NCBI GenBank assembly: GCA_963806455.1 | Contig: CAWDXZ010000006.1 | Location: 248,001-312,000 of the forward strand | Direction: 5' to 3' | DNA length: 64,000 bases | DNA from: Bog-756 sp963806455 | GTDB lineage: Bacteria; Actinomycetota; Acidimicrobiia; Acidimicrobiales; RAAP-2 | Part shown: positions 9,400-17,378 of the stretch, piece after piece | Layout of the letters: each line of letters opens with the position of its first letter | How positions within the stretch are numbered: position 1 is the stretch's first letter | Notes under the pieces: generated by a model | Databases searched by the model: none | What the model was told of the DNA's origin: nothing | The model's input: the letters and a program-made list of their open reading frames with translations, nothing else | Position numbers and translations under genes: made by a program

Positions 9400-10253
9400 T
9401 GTCGGGACCGGTCGGGCACGGGGAGGGCGACAGGCCACCGGTACCGAGCGGACTTCCGGTGGGCGACCTGCTGACCTCCGGGCCGGTCACCGCCGACCTG
9501 CCGACGCCGGAGGTGGCCCTGGCCGTCGGCGCCCATCCAGACGACATCGAGTTCGGGTGCGGTGCCACGCTGGCCCGGTGGGCGGCGGGCGGCGCCCAGC
9601 TCCATCATGTGGTGCTCACCGACGGATCGAAGGGCAGCTGGGACCCCGGCGCCGACCAGGCCGAGCTGGTCCGGGCTCGCATGAAGGAAAGCCGGGCGGC
9701 GGCCGCCGTGCTGGACGGGGGCGCGGGGAGCCCGTCCCCGCCCGAGCGCCTCCTGTTCCTGGAACGTGTCGATGGCGAGCTGGAGAACGGCGCCGACGAA
9801 CGACGGGCGCTGGCCGACATCGTCCGGCGGCTGAAGCCCACCGTGGTGCTGGGCCACGACCCGTGGCGCCGGTACCGGCTCCATCCCGACCATCGGGCGG
9901 CCGGATTCATGACCGTCGACGCGCTGGTAGCCGCTCGTGACCACCATTTCTTCCCCGAGCTGGGACTGGACCCCCACCGTCCCCGGTGGTTGCTGCTGTG
10001 GGAGGCGGACACGCCCAACCATGTGGAGGACGCCCGAGGTTTCGAGGACGCCAAGATCGCCGCCCTCCTGTGTCATCGGAGCCAGCTCGAGTCCACCATG
10101 GGGATCGCCGGTGCCGGGGTCTCCGGCGCCGGCGAGGACCGTGGTCCGATGGCTGCTGGGTTCGCGTCCAAGGTACGGGCGCAACTGGCCGCCCACGGAT
10201 CGATCGGCGGACTGCCCTCGGCCGAAGCCTTCCGCCTGATCACCGACCTCTGA
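9399..10253 (+). CDS. PIG-L/LmbE-family deacetylase
   Basis: A 284-residue zinc-dependent deacetylase-like protein. The metal motif AHPDDIEFGCGATLA begins at about residue 45, and a second histidine motif, HPDHRAAG, lies near residue 165, as in MshB, Mca and LmbE, which remove acetyl groups from N-acetyl sugars or cleave amides. The exact substrate cannot be told. ATG 9399 overlaps the cofC stop (TGATG), so the two are translationally coupled. The open frame extends about 1.6 kb upstream across cofC and the cyclase in other frames; that extension is spurious. Confidence 0.88.
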   Translation: MSGPVGHGEGDRPPVPSGLPVGDLLTSGPVTADLPTPEVALAVGAHPDDIEFGCGATLARWAAGGAQLHHVVLTDGSKGSWDPGADQAELVRARMKESRAAAAVLDGGAGSPSPPERLLFLERVDGELENGADERRALADIVRRLKPTVVLGHDPWRRYRLHPDHRAAGFMTVDALVAARDHHFFPELGLDPHRPRWLLLWEADTPNHVEDARGFEDAKIAALLCHRSQLESTMGIAGAGVSGAGEDRGPMAAGFASKVRAQLAAHGSIGGLPSAEAFRLITDL

Positions 10254-10266
10254 CCCGGCGCGCGCC

Positions 10267-10290
10267 AGCGGGGGCCCGCAGGCCCCCGCT
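10267..10290. terminator. Bidirectional hairpin between convergent genes
   Basis: AGCGGGGGCC and GGCCCCCGCT form a perfect 10-bp stem with a CGCA loop, between the 3' ends of the deacetylase gene and the HU gene. No strong T-run follows on either side. Confidence 0.6.
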
Positions 10291-10327
10291 GACCACTCGT
10301 TGACGGCGACGGGCGCCGCCCGGTGCG

Positions 10328-11023
10328 TTACCGCGAGCGGCGAACGGTCCGCTTGGCCGCCTTGCGGGCCGGGGCCCGCTTGGCCGCCGACTTCTTGGCC
10401 GGACGCTTCTTGGCCGCAGTCTTGCGGGCCGGGGCCCGCTTGGCCGTGCGCTTGGCGGCCGCCTTCTTGGCCGGACGCTTCTTGGCCGCAGTCTTGCGGG
10501 CCGGGGCCCGCTTGGCCGTGCGCTTGGCGGCCGACTTCTTGGCCGGACGCTTCTTGGCCGCGGTCTTGCGGGCCGGGGCCCGCTTGGCGGTGCGCTTGGC
10601 GGCAGACTTCTTGGCCGCGGACTTCCTGGCCGGGGCCTTCTTCACCGCCCTTTTGGCCGTCGCCTTGCGAGCCGCTGTCTTCTTGGCCGGCCTCTTACGG
10701 GCCGGCCTCTTGGCTGCTGCCTTCCTCACTGCCATGGATGCTTCCTCCTTGGGGTTCAACGCCGATTTGAACGCCGAACCGGTGGCGAACCGGACACCTT
10801 TCGACGCTGGGATGGGCACCACTGCGCCGGTCCTCGGATTCCGACCCACACGGGGACCACGTTCGATCGGATTGAACGCGCCAAAACCGACCACCGTGAC
10901 CTTCCGTCCGGATCGAACCTCGGTGACGATCGTGTCGAACAACACATCAACTACGTCCTCCACAACTCTGCGAGTCGACATTGTCGACCCACTCACTGTT
11001 CTGACGAGTTGAGACCTGTTCAC
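10328..11023 (-). CDS. hupB: HU-like nucleoid protein with long Lys/Ala/Arg-rich tail
   Basis: A 231-residue histone-like DNA-binding protein. Residues 1 to about 93 are an HU domain (NRSQLVRTVSGSTMSTRRVV, VTVVGFGAFNPIERGPRVGRNP, then IPASKGVRFATGSAFKSAL). The rest is a strongly basic KAAAKRPARK-type tail resembling mycobacterial HupB and histone H1, expected to compact DNA. The tail includes three near-identical 24-residue blocks encoded by 72-bp tandem repeats (about 10385-10600 on the plus strand). GTG 11023 is chosen because GGAGGTGAT precedes it at good spacing and it matches the HU N-terminus. Confidence 0.92.
   Translation of the reverse strand: MNRSQLVRTVSGSTMSTRRVVEDVVDVLFDTIVTEVRSGRKVTVVGFGAFNPIERGPRVGRNPRTGAVVPIPASKGVRFATGSAFKSALNPKEEASMAVRKAAAKRPARKRPAKKTAARKATAKRAVKKAPARKSAAKKSAAKRTAKRAPARKTAAKKRPAKKSAAKRTAKRAPARKTAAKKRPAKKAAAKRTAKRAPARKTAAKKRPAKKSAAKRAPARKAAKRTVRRSR
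10385..10600 (-). repeat. 72-bp tandem repeats coding the HU tail
   Basis: Equivalent positions recur at 10391, 10463 and 10535, an exact 72-bp period (24 codons) for about three units. Length changes would keep the frame and alter tail charge, so this tract may vary between strains. Confidence 0.85.
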
Positions 11024-11304
11024 GATCACCTCCGCAGCGATACGCAACCTGTACTAGCAAAATGGGTTTTTCGCGCCAGGTCAAGCACCGTCGCGCTCAA
11101 CGCGACAACTCGCGGGTCCGGCGCGCACGTCGCAACAGTCCCGACAACGCCGGGCAACGCGACCGTTCTGACGCAGACTTCTTGCAACCATGGACAGAAA
11201 ACCGTTTGATTGCAATGATTAATTGCGGTGGTGCTTCATTGGCCACGATCGCGGGACCCGCGTTCCGCCGCGGCATTGCAGTCGAATCGGAGCAGGAAAC
11301 CGCC
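11024..11304. other. Divergent intergenic region, locally AT-rich
   Basis: The 281 bp between the HU gene and the coupling-ATPase gene are visibly richer in A and T than their surroundings, for example ATTGCAATGATTAATTGCGG near 11210-11230. The region should hold both promoters. No clear -35/-10 pair, direct repeat or att-like site could be identified by eye. Confidence 0.5.
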
Positions 11305-12786
11305 ATGAAAGATTTTTTTCCCTCAACGCCCGAAATTTCGCTCAAAGCGCACCATCGCGCCGCGATGGCCGCCTCGGCCGGCGCTGGCTACGGGGCCTAT
11401 CTGGGACACAGTGACCGCGGCTGGTGCTTCGTCCGCCCCCAACACTCGGTGATGATCCTCGGGCCGCCGCGCTCGGGGAAGACGACATCGTTGATCATCC
11501 CCAACGTGTTGGCGAGCAACGGACCGGTGGTCTCGACCTCGACCAAGCCGGACGTGCTCGACGCCACGCTGACCGCTCGTTCGGCGCTCGGTCGTTGCCT
11601 TCTGTTCGATCCGACCGGGTCGGTCGGGCCCGTCCGCGGACTCGAGGCGCTGCACTGGTCGCCGCTGCAGTCCTGCTCCTCCTGGACGGCGGCGCTCTCG
11701 ATGGCCCGTTCGCTGGTCGAGGTGGGGTCGGCCCCGGGCGGCCACCAGGCCCTCCGGGGCGACAGCTCCCACTGGATCGAGCGGGCCCAGGCGCTGCTGG
11801 CCCCCCTCCTGCATGCCGGGGCCCTCAGTGGTGCCGACATGCGCACCGTGCTGACCTGGGTCGATCGTCGTCAGGCCCTGCCGGCGCAGCAGATACTGGC
11901 CGGTGAGCCAGGTCGTCCCTCCGAGCTCGCACGGAACCTCCTCGACGGGCTGGTGGCCACCGACGAGCGCGAGCTCAGCGGGATCTGGTCCACCACCTCG
12001 GGTGCACTGTCCGGGTTCCGCTCCGATCCGGCCCTCGAGGTCACCGCCGATCCGGACTTCGAGCCGACCCGGTTCGTGCGGTCCTCGGACACCATCTACA
12101 TCGCCGCCCCGGCCCACCGGCAGGCGTCGGTGGCCCCGATGGTGGTGGGTCTCATCGAGGACATCCGGCACGCCACCTATGCACACCGCGCCGAGGTGAC
12201 CACCGGGTCGCACCCACCGGTGCTGTTGGCCCTCGACGAGCTGGCCAACATCGCCCCGATGCCCGACCTCCCCTCGATGATCAGCGAGGGCGGAGGCCAG
12301 GGACTGGTGACGCTGGCCTGCCTGCAGGACCTGTCCCAGGCGCGCCACCGCTGGCCGGACCGGGCCGATGGCTTCCCCTCGCTCTTCGGCACCACCGTCG
12401 TGCTTCCCGGCATTGGCGACGTGCGAACCCTCGATGCGCTCTCCACGCTGGCCGGCGAGGAGGAGATCGCCAGCCTTACCGTGTCGTGGGGCCGGGGCGC
12501 CACCGACCGTCCCGTCGCCGACCTGTTCAGCGGCGGCCGCCCCCAGCGCAACGAGAGCGTGTCGACGCAATGGCGGCGACGGCTGCCGGTCGATGTGATC
12601 GCACGCGGGTCGGTCGGCCATGCCCTGGCCTTCGACGAGCGCAACCGGGCGGCTTGGATCCCGCTGGCCCCCTCCCATGCCGTCGAACCGTGGCGAACAC
12701 TGCGCGGCCGGCAACGGACACGCGAGCAGCCCCACCGCCCTTTGCCCTCCCTCCCCCGCACCGGCGGCCTGGGACTGGAGCGGTGA
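11305..12786 (+). CDS. VirD4/TraG-like type IV coupling ATPase without membrane anchor
   Basis: A 493-residue P-loop ATPase of the conjugative DNA-transfer coupling protein family. Walker A is GPPRSGKTTS (about residues 53-62) and Walker B is LLALDELANI (about 308-317), followed by GGGQGLVTLACLQDLSQA and a TraM-recognition-like C-terminal half. Typical coupling proteins start with two transmembrane helices; none is visible here, whether one starts at ATG 11305 (preceded by GGAGCAGGA) or at the longer GTG-type start at 11062. It converges on a MobF relaxase gene 20 bp away. With no other secretion genes in the window, mobilisation or a domesticated DNA-handling role is possible. Confidence 0.85.
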   Translation: MKDFFPSTPEISLKAHHRAAMAASAGAGYGAYLGHSDRGWCFVRPQHSVMILGPPRSGKTTSLIIPNVLASNGPVVSTSTKPDVLDATLTARSALGRCLLFDPTGSVGPVRGLEALHWSPLQSCSSWTAALSMARSLVEVGSAPGGHQALRGDSSHWIERAQALLAPLLHAGALSGADMRTVLTWVDRRQALPAQQILAGEPGRPSELARNLLDGLVATDERELSGIWSTTSGALSGFRSDPALEVTADPDFEPTRFVRSSDTIYIAAPAHRQASVAPMVVGLIEDIRHATYAHRAEVTTGSHPPVLLALDELANIAPMPDLPSMISEGGGQGLVTLACLQDLSQARHRWPDRADGFPSLFGTTVVLPGIGDVRTLDALSTLAGEEEIASLTVSWGRGATDRPVADLFSGGRPQRNESVSTQWRRRLPVDVIARGSVGHALAFDERNRAAWIPLAPSHAVEPWRTLRGRQRTREQPHRPLPSLPRTGGLGLER

Positions 12787-12806
12787 GCACCGGGGCGGCG
12801 GACGGT

Positions 12807-14201
12807 TCAGCGACCGAGCTGCCATTCCGCCTGCGGGAGGGAGGGCGCCGGCGGGGTCTGGTCTCGGGATGACGGCCAGGTTCCTCGGCAAGGGCCGACG
12901 GTGCGGACGATGCCCCGATCTGCAGGCCCGGCCCAGGGCCCTCGCCACCCGGCGGCCGGATCCTCCTCATCGAGGAGGTCCAGGGCGCGGGCGACATCCT
13001 CAGCCCGCCATCGGGGCTCCGTCGGCCCGTCCCGGCTCGGGCCGGGCCGGGACGGGGTGGCGCCGTCCGACCCCCGGGCTGGGCCCGGTCCGCCAATCGT
13101 CTTGATGAGCCCTTCGGCCACCGACTCGATCTGGCCGGCGGAGGCCCCGCGGGTCGAGGCCGAGGCCACCACGGCCACCAGGTCGCGCCGCGCCAGCGAC
13201 CGCCCGGCCCGGGCCAAGCCCTCGAGGGCGACCCCCGCCCTCGTGCGGTCGACCAGGGCCGCACCGTCGGGTACCTCCCGCCGCCGCCCCACCACCGCGG
13301 TCAGGTCACCCAGGTCGAACCCGAAGGTGGCGGCCCGCACGCGCCACTCGGTCCGGAGGGAGTCGACGGTGCGGTTGCGGTCCTTCTCGGGGCGGGTGAC
13401 ATGGAAGGCCACGGTCGACGGTCGGCCGAGCCCGCCCCTGCCCCCGCCCCGCCGGTGCCGGTACTCGTCCATCGCCGCGGCCCGTTGGGAGAACAGCCGC
13501 AGCAGCCGGCGGTCCACGCCCACCAGGTCGCCCAGTCCGGAGGCAGCCACCTCGCAGGCGCCGCCGAGCCGCTCCCCGAGCTCGAGCCGGAGCCGGGCGT
13601 GATAGACGGCCTGGGTGGCCGGGGCATGGACGAACATCCGTCGGCTGTCGAGCGCCGACCATCGCCCGTCCGCCCCCTGGGCCACATTGGCCGCCACCAC
13701 ATGGGTATGGAGATGGGGATCGAGGGCGCGGCTGGTCCGGTGCAGAAAGGCCGCCGCCACCAGCCCGGTTGCCGGCAACCGGGTGACCCGGCCCGAGCCG
13801 GCCCGCCGCACGCCGACGCCTGAGCGTTCGAGATAGCCGAGCGCCTCGTCGACCGCCGCCCGGTGGGCCGCCCCAGTCTCGTTGGCCATCTCGCCCGGGG
13901 CCAGCAGGTGCACCAGGCTGACCGACTTGGGGGCGCAGAACGTGAGGTCGTAGGCGGAGACGCTTCGCCCGCCCCGGACGACCCGGAGAGGCAGGCCGGA
14001 AGCCGGGTCCCGGCCGGCCAGCAGCTCGGCAAAGGGCTCCCCGGCGACCCGGCCCCGCTGATCCATGGAGGCCGCCCCGGCACCCCACCAGAGCCCCGGC
14101 TCCTCGCCGGCGACGAGCGTTCCCTCGGCGCGACCGGGGACCAGGTCGTCGACGTAGTAGGCGTGGCCGCCCTCCCGCAGGACGTGGATGCGCAGCACCA
14201 C
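12807..14201 (-). CDS. MobF (TrwC-like) relaxase domain protein lacking a helicase
   Basis: A 464-residue protein with the N-terminal relaxase fold: paired tyrosines in GHAYYVDDL (residues 15-16) for DNA nicking, YDLTFCAPKSVSLVHLL, and the metal-binding three-histidine motif DPHLHTHVVAANV (about 160-172). TrwC/TraI relaxases of about 950 residues or more continue into a RecD-like helicase; this protein instead ends in a low-complexity Arg/Pro/Gly tail with no Walker motif. The start is GTG 14201. Its pairing with the coupling ATPase suggests a two-protein mobilisation module, but no oriT or element ends were recognised. Confidence 0.85.
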   Translation of the reverse strand: MVLRIHVLREGGHAYYVDDLVPGRAEGTLVAGEEPGLWWGAGAASMDQRGRVAGEPFAELLAGRDPASGLPLRVVRGGRSVSAYDLTFCAPKSVSLVHLLAPGEMANETGAAHRAAVDEALGYLERSGVGVRRAGSGRVTRLPATGLVAAAFLHRTSRALDPHLHTHVVAANVAQGADGRWSALDSRRMFVHAPATQAVYHARLRLELGERLGGACEVAASGLGDLVGVDRRLLRLFSQRAAAMDEYRHRRGGGRGGLGRPSTVAFHVTRPEKDRNRTVDSLRTEWRVRAATFGFDLGDLTAVVGRRREVPDGAALVDRTRAGVALEGLARAGRSLARRDLVAVVASASTRGASAGQIESVAEGLIKTIGGPGPARGSDGATPSRPGPSRDGPTEPRWRAEDVARALDLLDEEDPAAGWRGPWAGPADRGIVRTVGPCRGTWPSSRDQTPPAPSLPQAEWQLGR

Positions 14202-14342
14202 CGCCCGTCACATCCCCACGACCGGGGCCTCAGGGTCGGACCCGGAGTCGACCGTCACTCCGGAGGTATGGCACCCCCGGTGGTCATCAACCTTGCCGGT
14301 CTCCTCCCCGGCCGGGCGGGGCGGATCGGGCCGCCCGGCCGA

Positions 14343-15353
14343 TCAGCGGTAGCGCTCGAGCACCCGGCCGGCCGCCTCGGCGGCCAAGCTCCGGTACTCG
14401 GGTGGGTCGACGACACGCGCCTCGGGCCCCAGGCGGAGCAACAGTCGCTCGAGCCAGGCGTCGCCCCCGACGAAGACCTCGAGCTCCATCCGGCCATCGA
14501 CCGTCTCCACCGGGCCGGCCACCGGGATGGACTCGACCAACCAGGCCGTGGAGGGATGGAGGGACAGTCGCACCTTCTGGCTGTCGGGCCCGGGTACATA
14601 GAGCTCGAGGTGGGAGGAGGCGGTTCCCACCTCCTCCTCCGACGACCCCTCGTCCGGTCGGGCCTCGTCGAGTCGGGCCTCGTCGAGTCGGGCTCCATCC
14701 GCATCCGGTCCGCCGTCCCGACCGGGGGCGACGACCTCGGCGGCGTTGATGCGATCCACCCGGAACCGGCGCAGGTCCCCGGCGGTGGCGCAGTGGGCGT
14801 CGACGTACCAGTGGCCCTCCGAGGCGAACACCCGGAGGGGGGCGATCTCACGCTCGGAGACCCGATCGGTCGAGGCCGAGTAATAGGAGATGAGGAGTCG
14901 ACCCCCGGTGTCGGCGGCCTGGCGCACCAGCGGCAGCAGGGCCGGCGCGTCCAGCTCCACGTCGATCTGCTCGCCCCCGAGGGCCCGGTCGAGCTTGGCC
15001 AGCGCCGTGGACAAGGCCCCCGTCTCGTCGCTCCCCGACACGGCCAGCAGCGCCCGGGCCGACGCGGCCAGGGCGAAGCCCTCGGCCGGGCTCAGCCGGC
15101 GCGGCCGGGCCAGGGCCGTCCCCACCCGGGTGGACACGGTGTCCTCGGTGACCACGATCTCCATGAGCTGATCGGGCGTGTAGGGAGGCACGCCGCAGCA
15201 GGCGGCCATCTCCAGCTCGGTGACCAGCGCCTCGGGCGTGAGCTCGAACCGGGCCGCCGCCTGCTCGATCGGAGCCTCGCCCACCTGGGCCAGCCAGGCC
15301 AGGATGGCCAGCAGCCGTCGCAGGCGGGCGGCCGTGTCCAGGGCCGCGCTCAC
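14343..15353 (-). CDS. pafC: WYL-domain transcriptional regulator, PafC-like
   Basis: A 336-residue protein with an N-terminal winged-helix region (LRRLLAILAWLAQVGEAPIE), a central WYL domain (LLISYYSASTDRVSEREIAP, then HWYVDAHCATAGDLRRFRVDR) and a WCX C-terminal domain. In mycobacteria PafB and PafC form a heterodimer that activates LexA-independent DNA-repair genes. The GTG start (15353) overlaps the pafB stop (GTGA). A short acidic repeat (LDEARLDEARPDEG) interrupts the region after the WYL domain. The usual proteasome-pup neighbours are not present. Confidence 0.88.
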   Translation of the reverse strand: MSAALDTAARLRRLLAILAWLAQVGEAPIEQAAARFELTPEALVTELEMAACCGVPPYTPDQLMEIVVTEDTVSTRVGTALARPRRLSPAEGFALAASARALLAVSGSDETGALSTALAKLDRALGGEQIDVELDAPALLPLVRQAADTGGRLLISYYSASTDRVSEREIAPLRVFASEGHWYVDAHCATAGDLRRFRVDRINAAEVVAPGRDGGPDADGARLDEARLDEARPDEGSSEEEVGTASSHLELYVPGPDSQKVRLSLHPSTAWLVESIPVAGPVETVDGRMELEVFVGGDAWLERLLLRLGPEARVVDPPEYRSLAAEAAGRVLERYR

Positions 15354-16309
15354 CGGGCCTGCCCCCCGGCGGAGGCCCAGGCCCGGAGCCGGTCCACCAC
15401 CGCGCCCCGCACCGACTCCGGGGCGATCACCTCGGCGTGGTCCAACAGGTCGAGGACCCAGAGGATCAACGCGTCCTCGTCGGTCACCTGGAGCCGGACC
15501 ACCACGCCGCCGTCGTCCCGGTGCTCGACCACCACGTCGTCGCCCAGCTCCGCCACCACCCGGCCCGACACCGCCCGATCCACCAGGATGTCGACCTCGA
15601 TCACTTCTCCCCCGCCGAACTGCCACGGGTCGCGGGAGAAGGCGGCGTCGACGTCGAAACCGGGGGGCACCTCGGCCGACCCGGACGGCCCCGCCTCGGG
15701 AGCGCCCTCGACGCGGTCGACCCGGAACGTACGGGCCTCGCCCCGGTTCCGGTCGAACCCGACCAGGTACCACCGGCCCTTGCGGAACCGGAGGCCGCCA
15801 GGGTCCACGTGGCGCCGATCGCCCCGGTAGGAGAACTCGACCACGGCGCCGTGACGGATGGCGTCGAACAGGACGGGCAGGGCCGGCAAGCCGTCGACCG
15901 AGCGGAGATCGACCAGGGGGGCCGACGCCGAGCGGAGGGGCGACTCCCCCCCGGCGCCCAGCTTCAGCAAGGCATCGCGGCCGATAGGCTCACCCAGGTG
16001 GACTCCGGCGACGGCCAAGTTCAAAGCGGCCTGCTCCTCGGCCTCGAGCCCCAGGTCGGGAAGGTAGTAGGCGTCGGGGTCCACGCGGTATCCGAGTTGC
16101 TCCTCACCGTCGATCGGCACCACCAGCACGGGGACCCCCTCGTCCCTCAGCAGGCGCTTGTCGCGCTCGAAGGCCTGACGACGGGCGCCGTGGGTGTCGG
16201 GATAGCCCGGCACCCGGTCGGCGATCTCCCGGAGGCTCAGCGGGCGCGGGGTATCCAACAGCACCAACAAGAGGTCGGTGACCCGCTCGAGCCGATCCAG
16301 ACGCGGCAT
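15350..16309 (-). CDS. pafB: WYL-domain transcriptional regulator, PafB-like
   Basis: A 319-residue partner of PafC. The winged-helix N-terminus is RLERVTDLLLVLLDTPRPLS, followed by REIADRVPGYP and RQAFERDKRLLRDEGVPV, then the WYL core VEFSYRGDRRHVDPGGLRFR with GRWYLVGFDRNRGEARTFRVDR. ATG 16309 is preferred over TTG 16318 because a TAGATT box lies seven bases upstream, consistent with a leaderless transcript. pafB and pafC overlap by four bases. Confidence 0.88.
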   Translation of the reverse strand: MPRLDRLERVTDLLLVLLDTPRPLSLREIADRVPGYPDTHGARRQAFERDKRLLRDEGVPVLVVPIDGEEQLGYRVDPDAYYLPDLGLEAEEQAALNLAVAGVHLGEPIGRDALLKLGAGGESPLRSASAPLVDLRSVDGLPALPVLFDAIRHGAVVEFSYRGDRRHVDPGGLRFRKGRWYLVGFDRNRGEARTFRVDRVEGAPEAGPSGSAEVPPGFDVDAAFSRDPWQFGGGEVIEVDILVDRAVSGRVVAELGDDVVVEHRDDGGVVVRLQVTDEDALILWVLDLLDHAEVIAPESVRGAVVDRLRAWASAGGQAR

Positions 16310-16316
16310 CGGGGTC

Positions 16317-16322
16317 AATCTA
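16317..16322 (-). promoter_or_regulatory. -10-like box of pafBC (leaderless type)
   Basis: TAGATT on the minus strand, then seven bases, then ATG 16309. No -35 element is evident. Confidence 0.5.
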
Positions 16323-16347
16323 GGACCCGGAAGGCCGGTCCCTGATC

Positions 16348-17337
16348 GTGGGGGTGGATGCCGGGCCCTATGCGTGGCGACCGCACGTGGTGGCCTGGGC
16401 CGTGCTGGCCGGTGTGACCGCCCTGGTGATCATCGGGCACCGCCGCTTGTCGCGGTCGGGCGACCAGCCCATACCCTGGACGCGGCGTCAGATCGCCACC
16501 TTCACCGGGGCGGTGGCGGCCTCGGTGGTGGCACTGACCTGGCCCCTGGCCGATCTCGCCGCCCACTGGTCGCTGGCCGCGCTGGTCACCCAGCGACTGA
16601 TCCTCCTGCTGGCGGTGGCCCCGCTGCTGCTGCTCGGGGTGCCCTACGACGTGCTCCGGTGGTCCACCCGACCGGCCTTCATCGACGGGATCCTGACCCG
16701 GCTGCAGCGACCGGCCCTGGCCATCATCACCGTCACGATCGTGGTGGTGGGGTCGATGGCCCCCGCCCTGGTCCGGGCCCAGTCGGACTCGTTGGCCGCC
16801 CGGGGGGCGCTCGACCTGGCCATCGTCGTGGCCGGGCTGGTCCTCTGGCTCCCCGTCCTCGGGCGCGTCCCGGGGATCCGTAGGGTCCGGCCCATCGTGC
16901 GCTTCTGCTACCTGGTGGTCCAGGCCGTGGTGCCGGGGTTCCTCTCGTTCGTCTACATCTTCTCCAACCACGCCCTCTACCCCGAGTTCGCCAAATCGCA
17001 TGCGGCCATCGGGCTCCGGCCGCTCAACGACCAGCAGATCGCCGGGTTCATCTCGAAGCTCACTCTGTTGCTGGTGCTCCTGTCGGTCGGAGGGGTGGTC
17101 CTGGCCCGGGCGCCGGTCACCGAGGAGGAATTCGGCGCCAGCGACCCTCTGGTGTGGGCCGACGTCGAGCGGCAGTTCGAGCGGGCCGATCGCCGCCAGG
17201 GGCGCCCGGTGTCGAACGAGCCCGGCGCCCGGCCATCGGCCCCCGGAGACGACGACGGCCTGTCCGGCCATCCGTCCAACAACCCGTCGGCCAAACGGGA
17301 CCACCCCGAGGCGGACCCGCCGGAGGCGTCCGGCTGA
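16348..17337 (+). CDS. CtaG-like cytochrome c oxidase assembly membrane protein
   Basis: A 329-residue polytopic membrane protein of the caa3-type CtaG family, linked to copper insertion into cytochrome c oxidase. Hydrophobic helices begin at VVAWAVLAGVTALVIIGH and recur through about residue 250 (including LILLLAVAPLLLLGVPYDVL and LTLLLVLLSVGGVVLA). The tail after about residue 265 is hydrophilic and disordered, rich in Pro, Asp and Gly. Either GTG 16348 or GTG 16354 could start it. No oxidase subunit genes are adjacent. Confidence 0.8.
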   Translation: MGVDAGPYAWRPHVVAWAVLAGVTALVIIGHRRLSRSGDQPIPWTRRQIATFTGAVAASVVALTWPLADLAAHWSLAALVTQRLILLLAVAPLLLLGVPYDVLRWSTRPAFIDGILTRLQRPALAIITVTIVVVGSMAPALVRAQSDSLAARGALDLAIVVAGLVLWLPVLGRVPGIRRVRPIVRFCYLVVQAVVPGFLSFVYIFSNHALYPEFAKSHAAIGLRPLNDQQIAGFISKLTLLLVLLSVGGVVLARAPVTEEEFGASDPLVWADVERQFERADRRQGRPVSNEPGARPSAPGDDDGLSGHPSNNPSAKRDHPEADPPEASG

Positions 17338-17366
17338 GCAATCCCCCTCGGCCCCGCTCGGCTCCG

Positions 17367-17372
17367 TAGCAT
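17367..17372 (+). promoter_or_regulatory. -10-like box of the carboxyltransferase gene (leaderless type)
   Basis: TAGCAT is followed by GGGACG and GTG 17379. This matches the spacing seen at several other genes in the window. Confidence 0.5.
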
Positions 17373-17378
17373 GGGACG

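Noticed and set aside
7806..10253. An 815-residue open frame reading through cyclase, cofC and the deacetylase
   Set aside because: Only the last 284 codons are the real deacetylase; the upstream part is Arg/Ser/Pro-rich shadow of other genes.
11323..12948. A 541-residue minus-strand open frame opposite the coupling ATPase
   Set aside because: Low-complexity shadow of a gene with clear Walker motifs on the plus strand.
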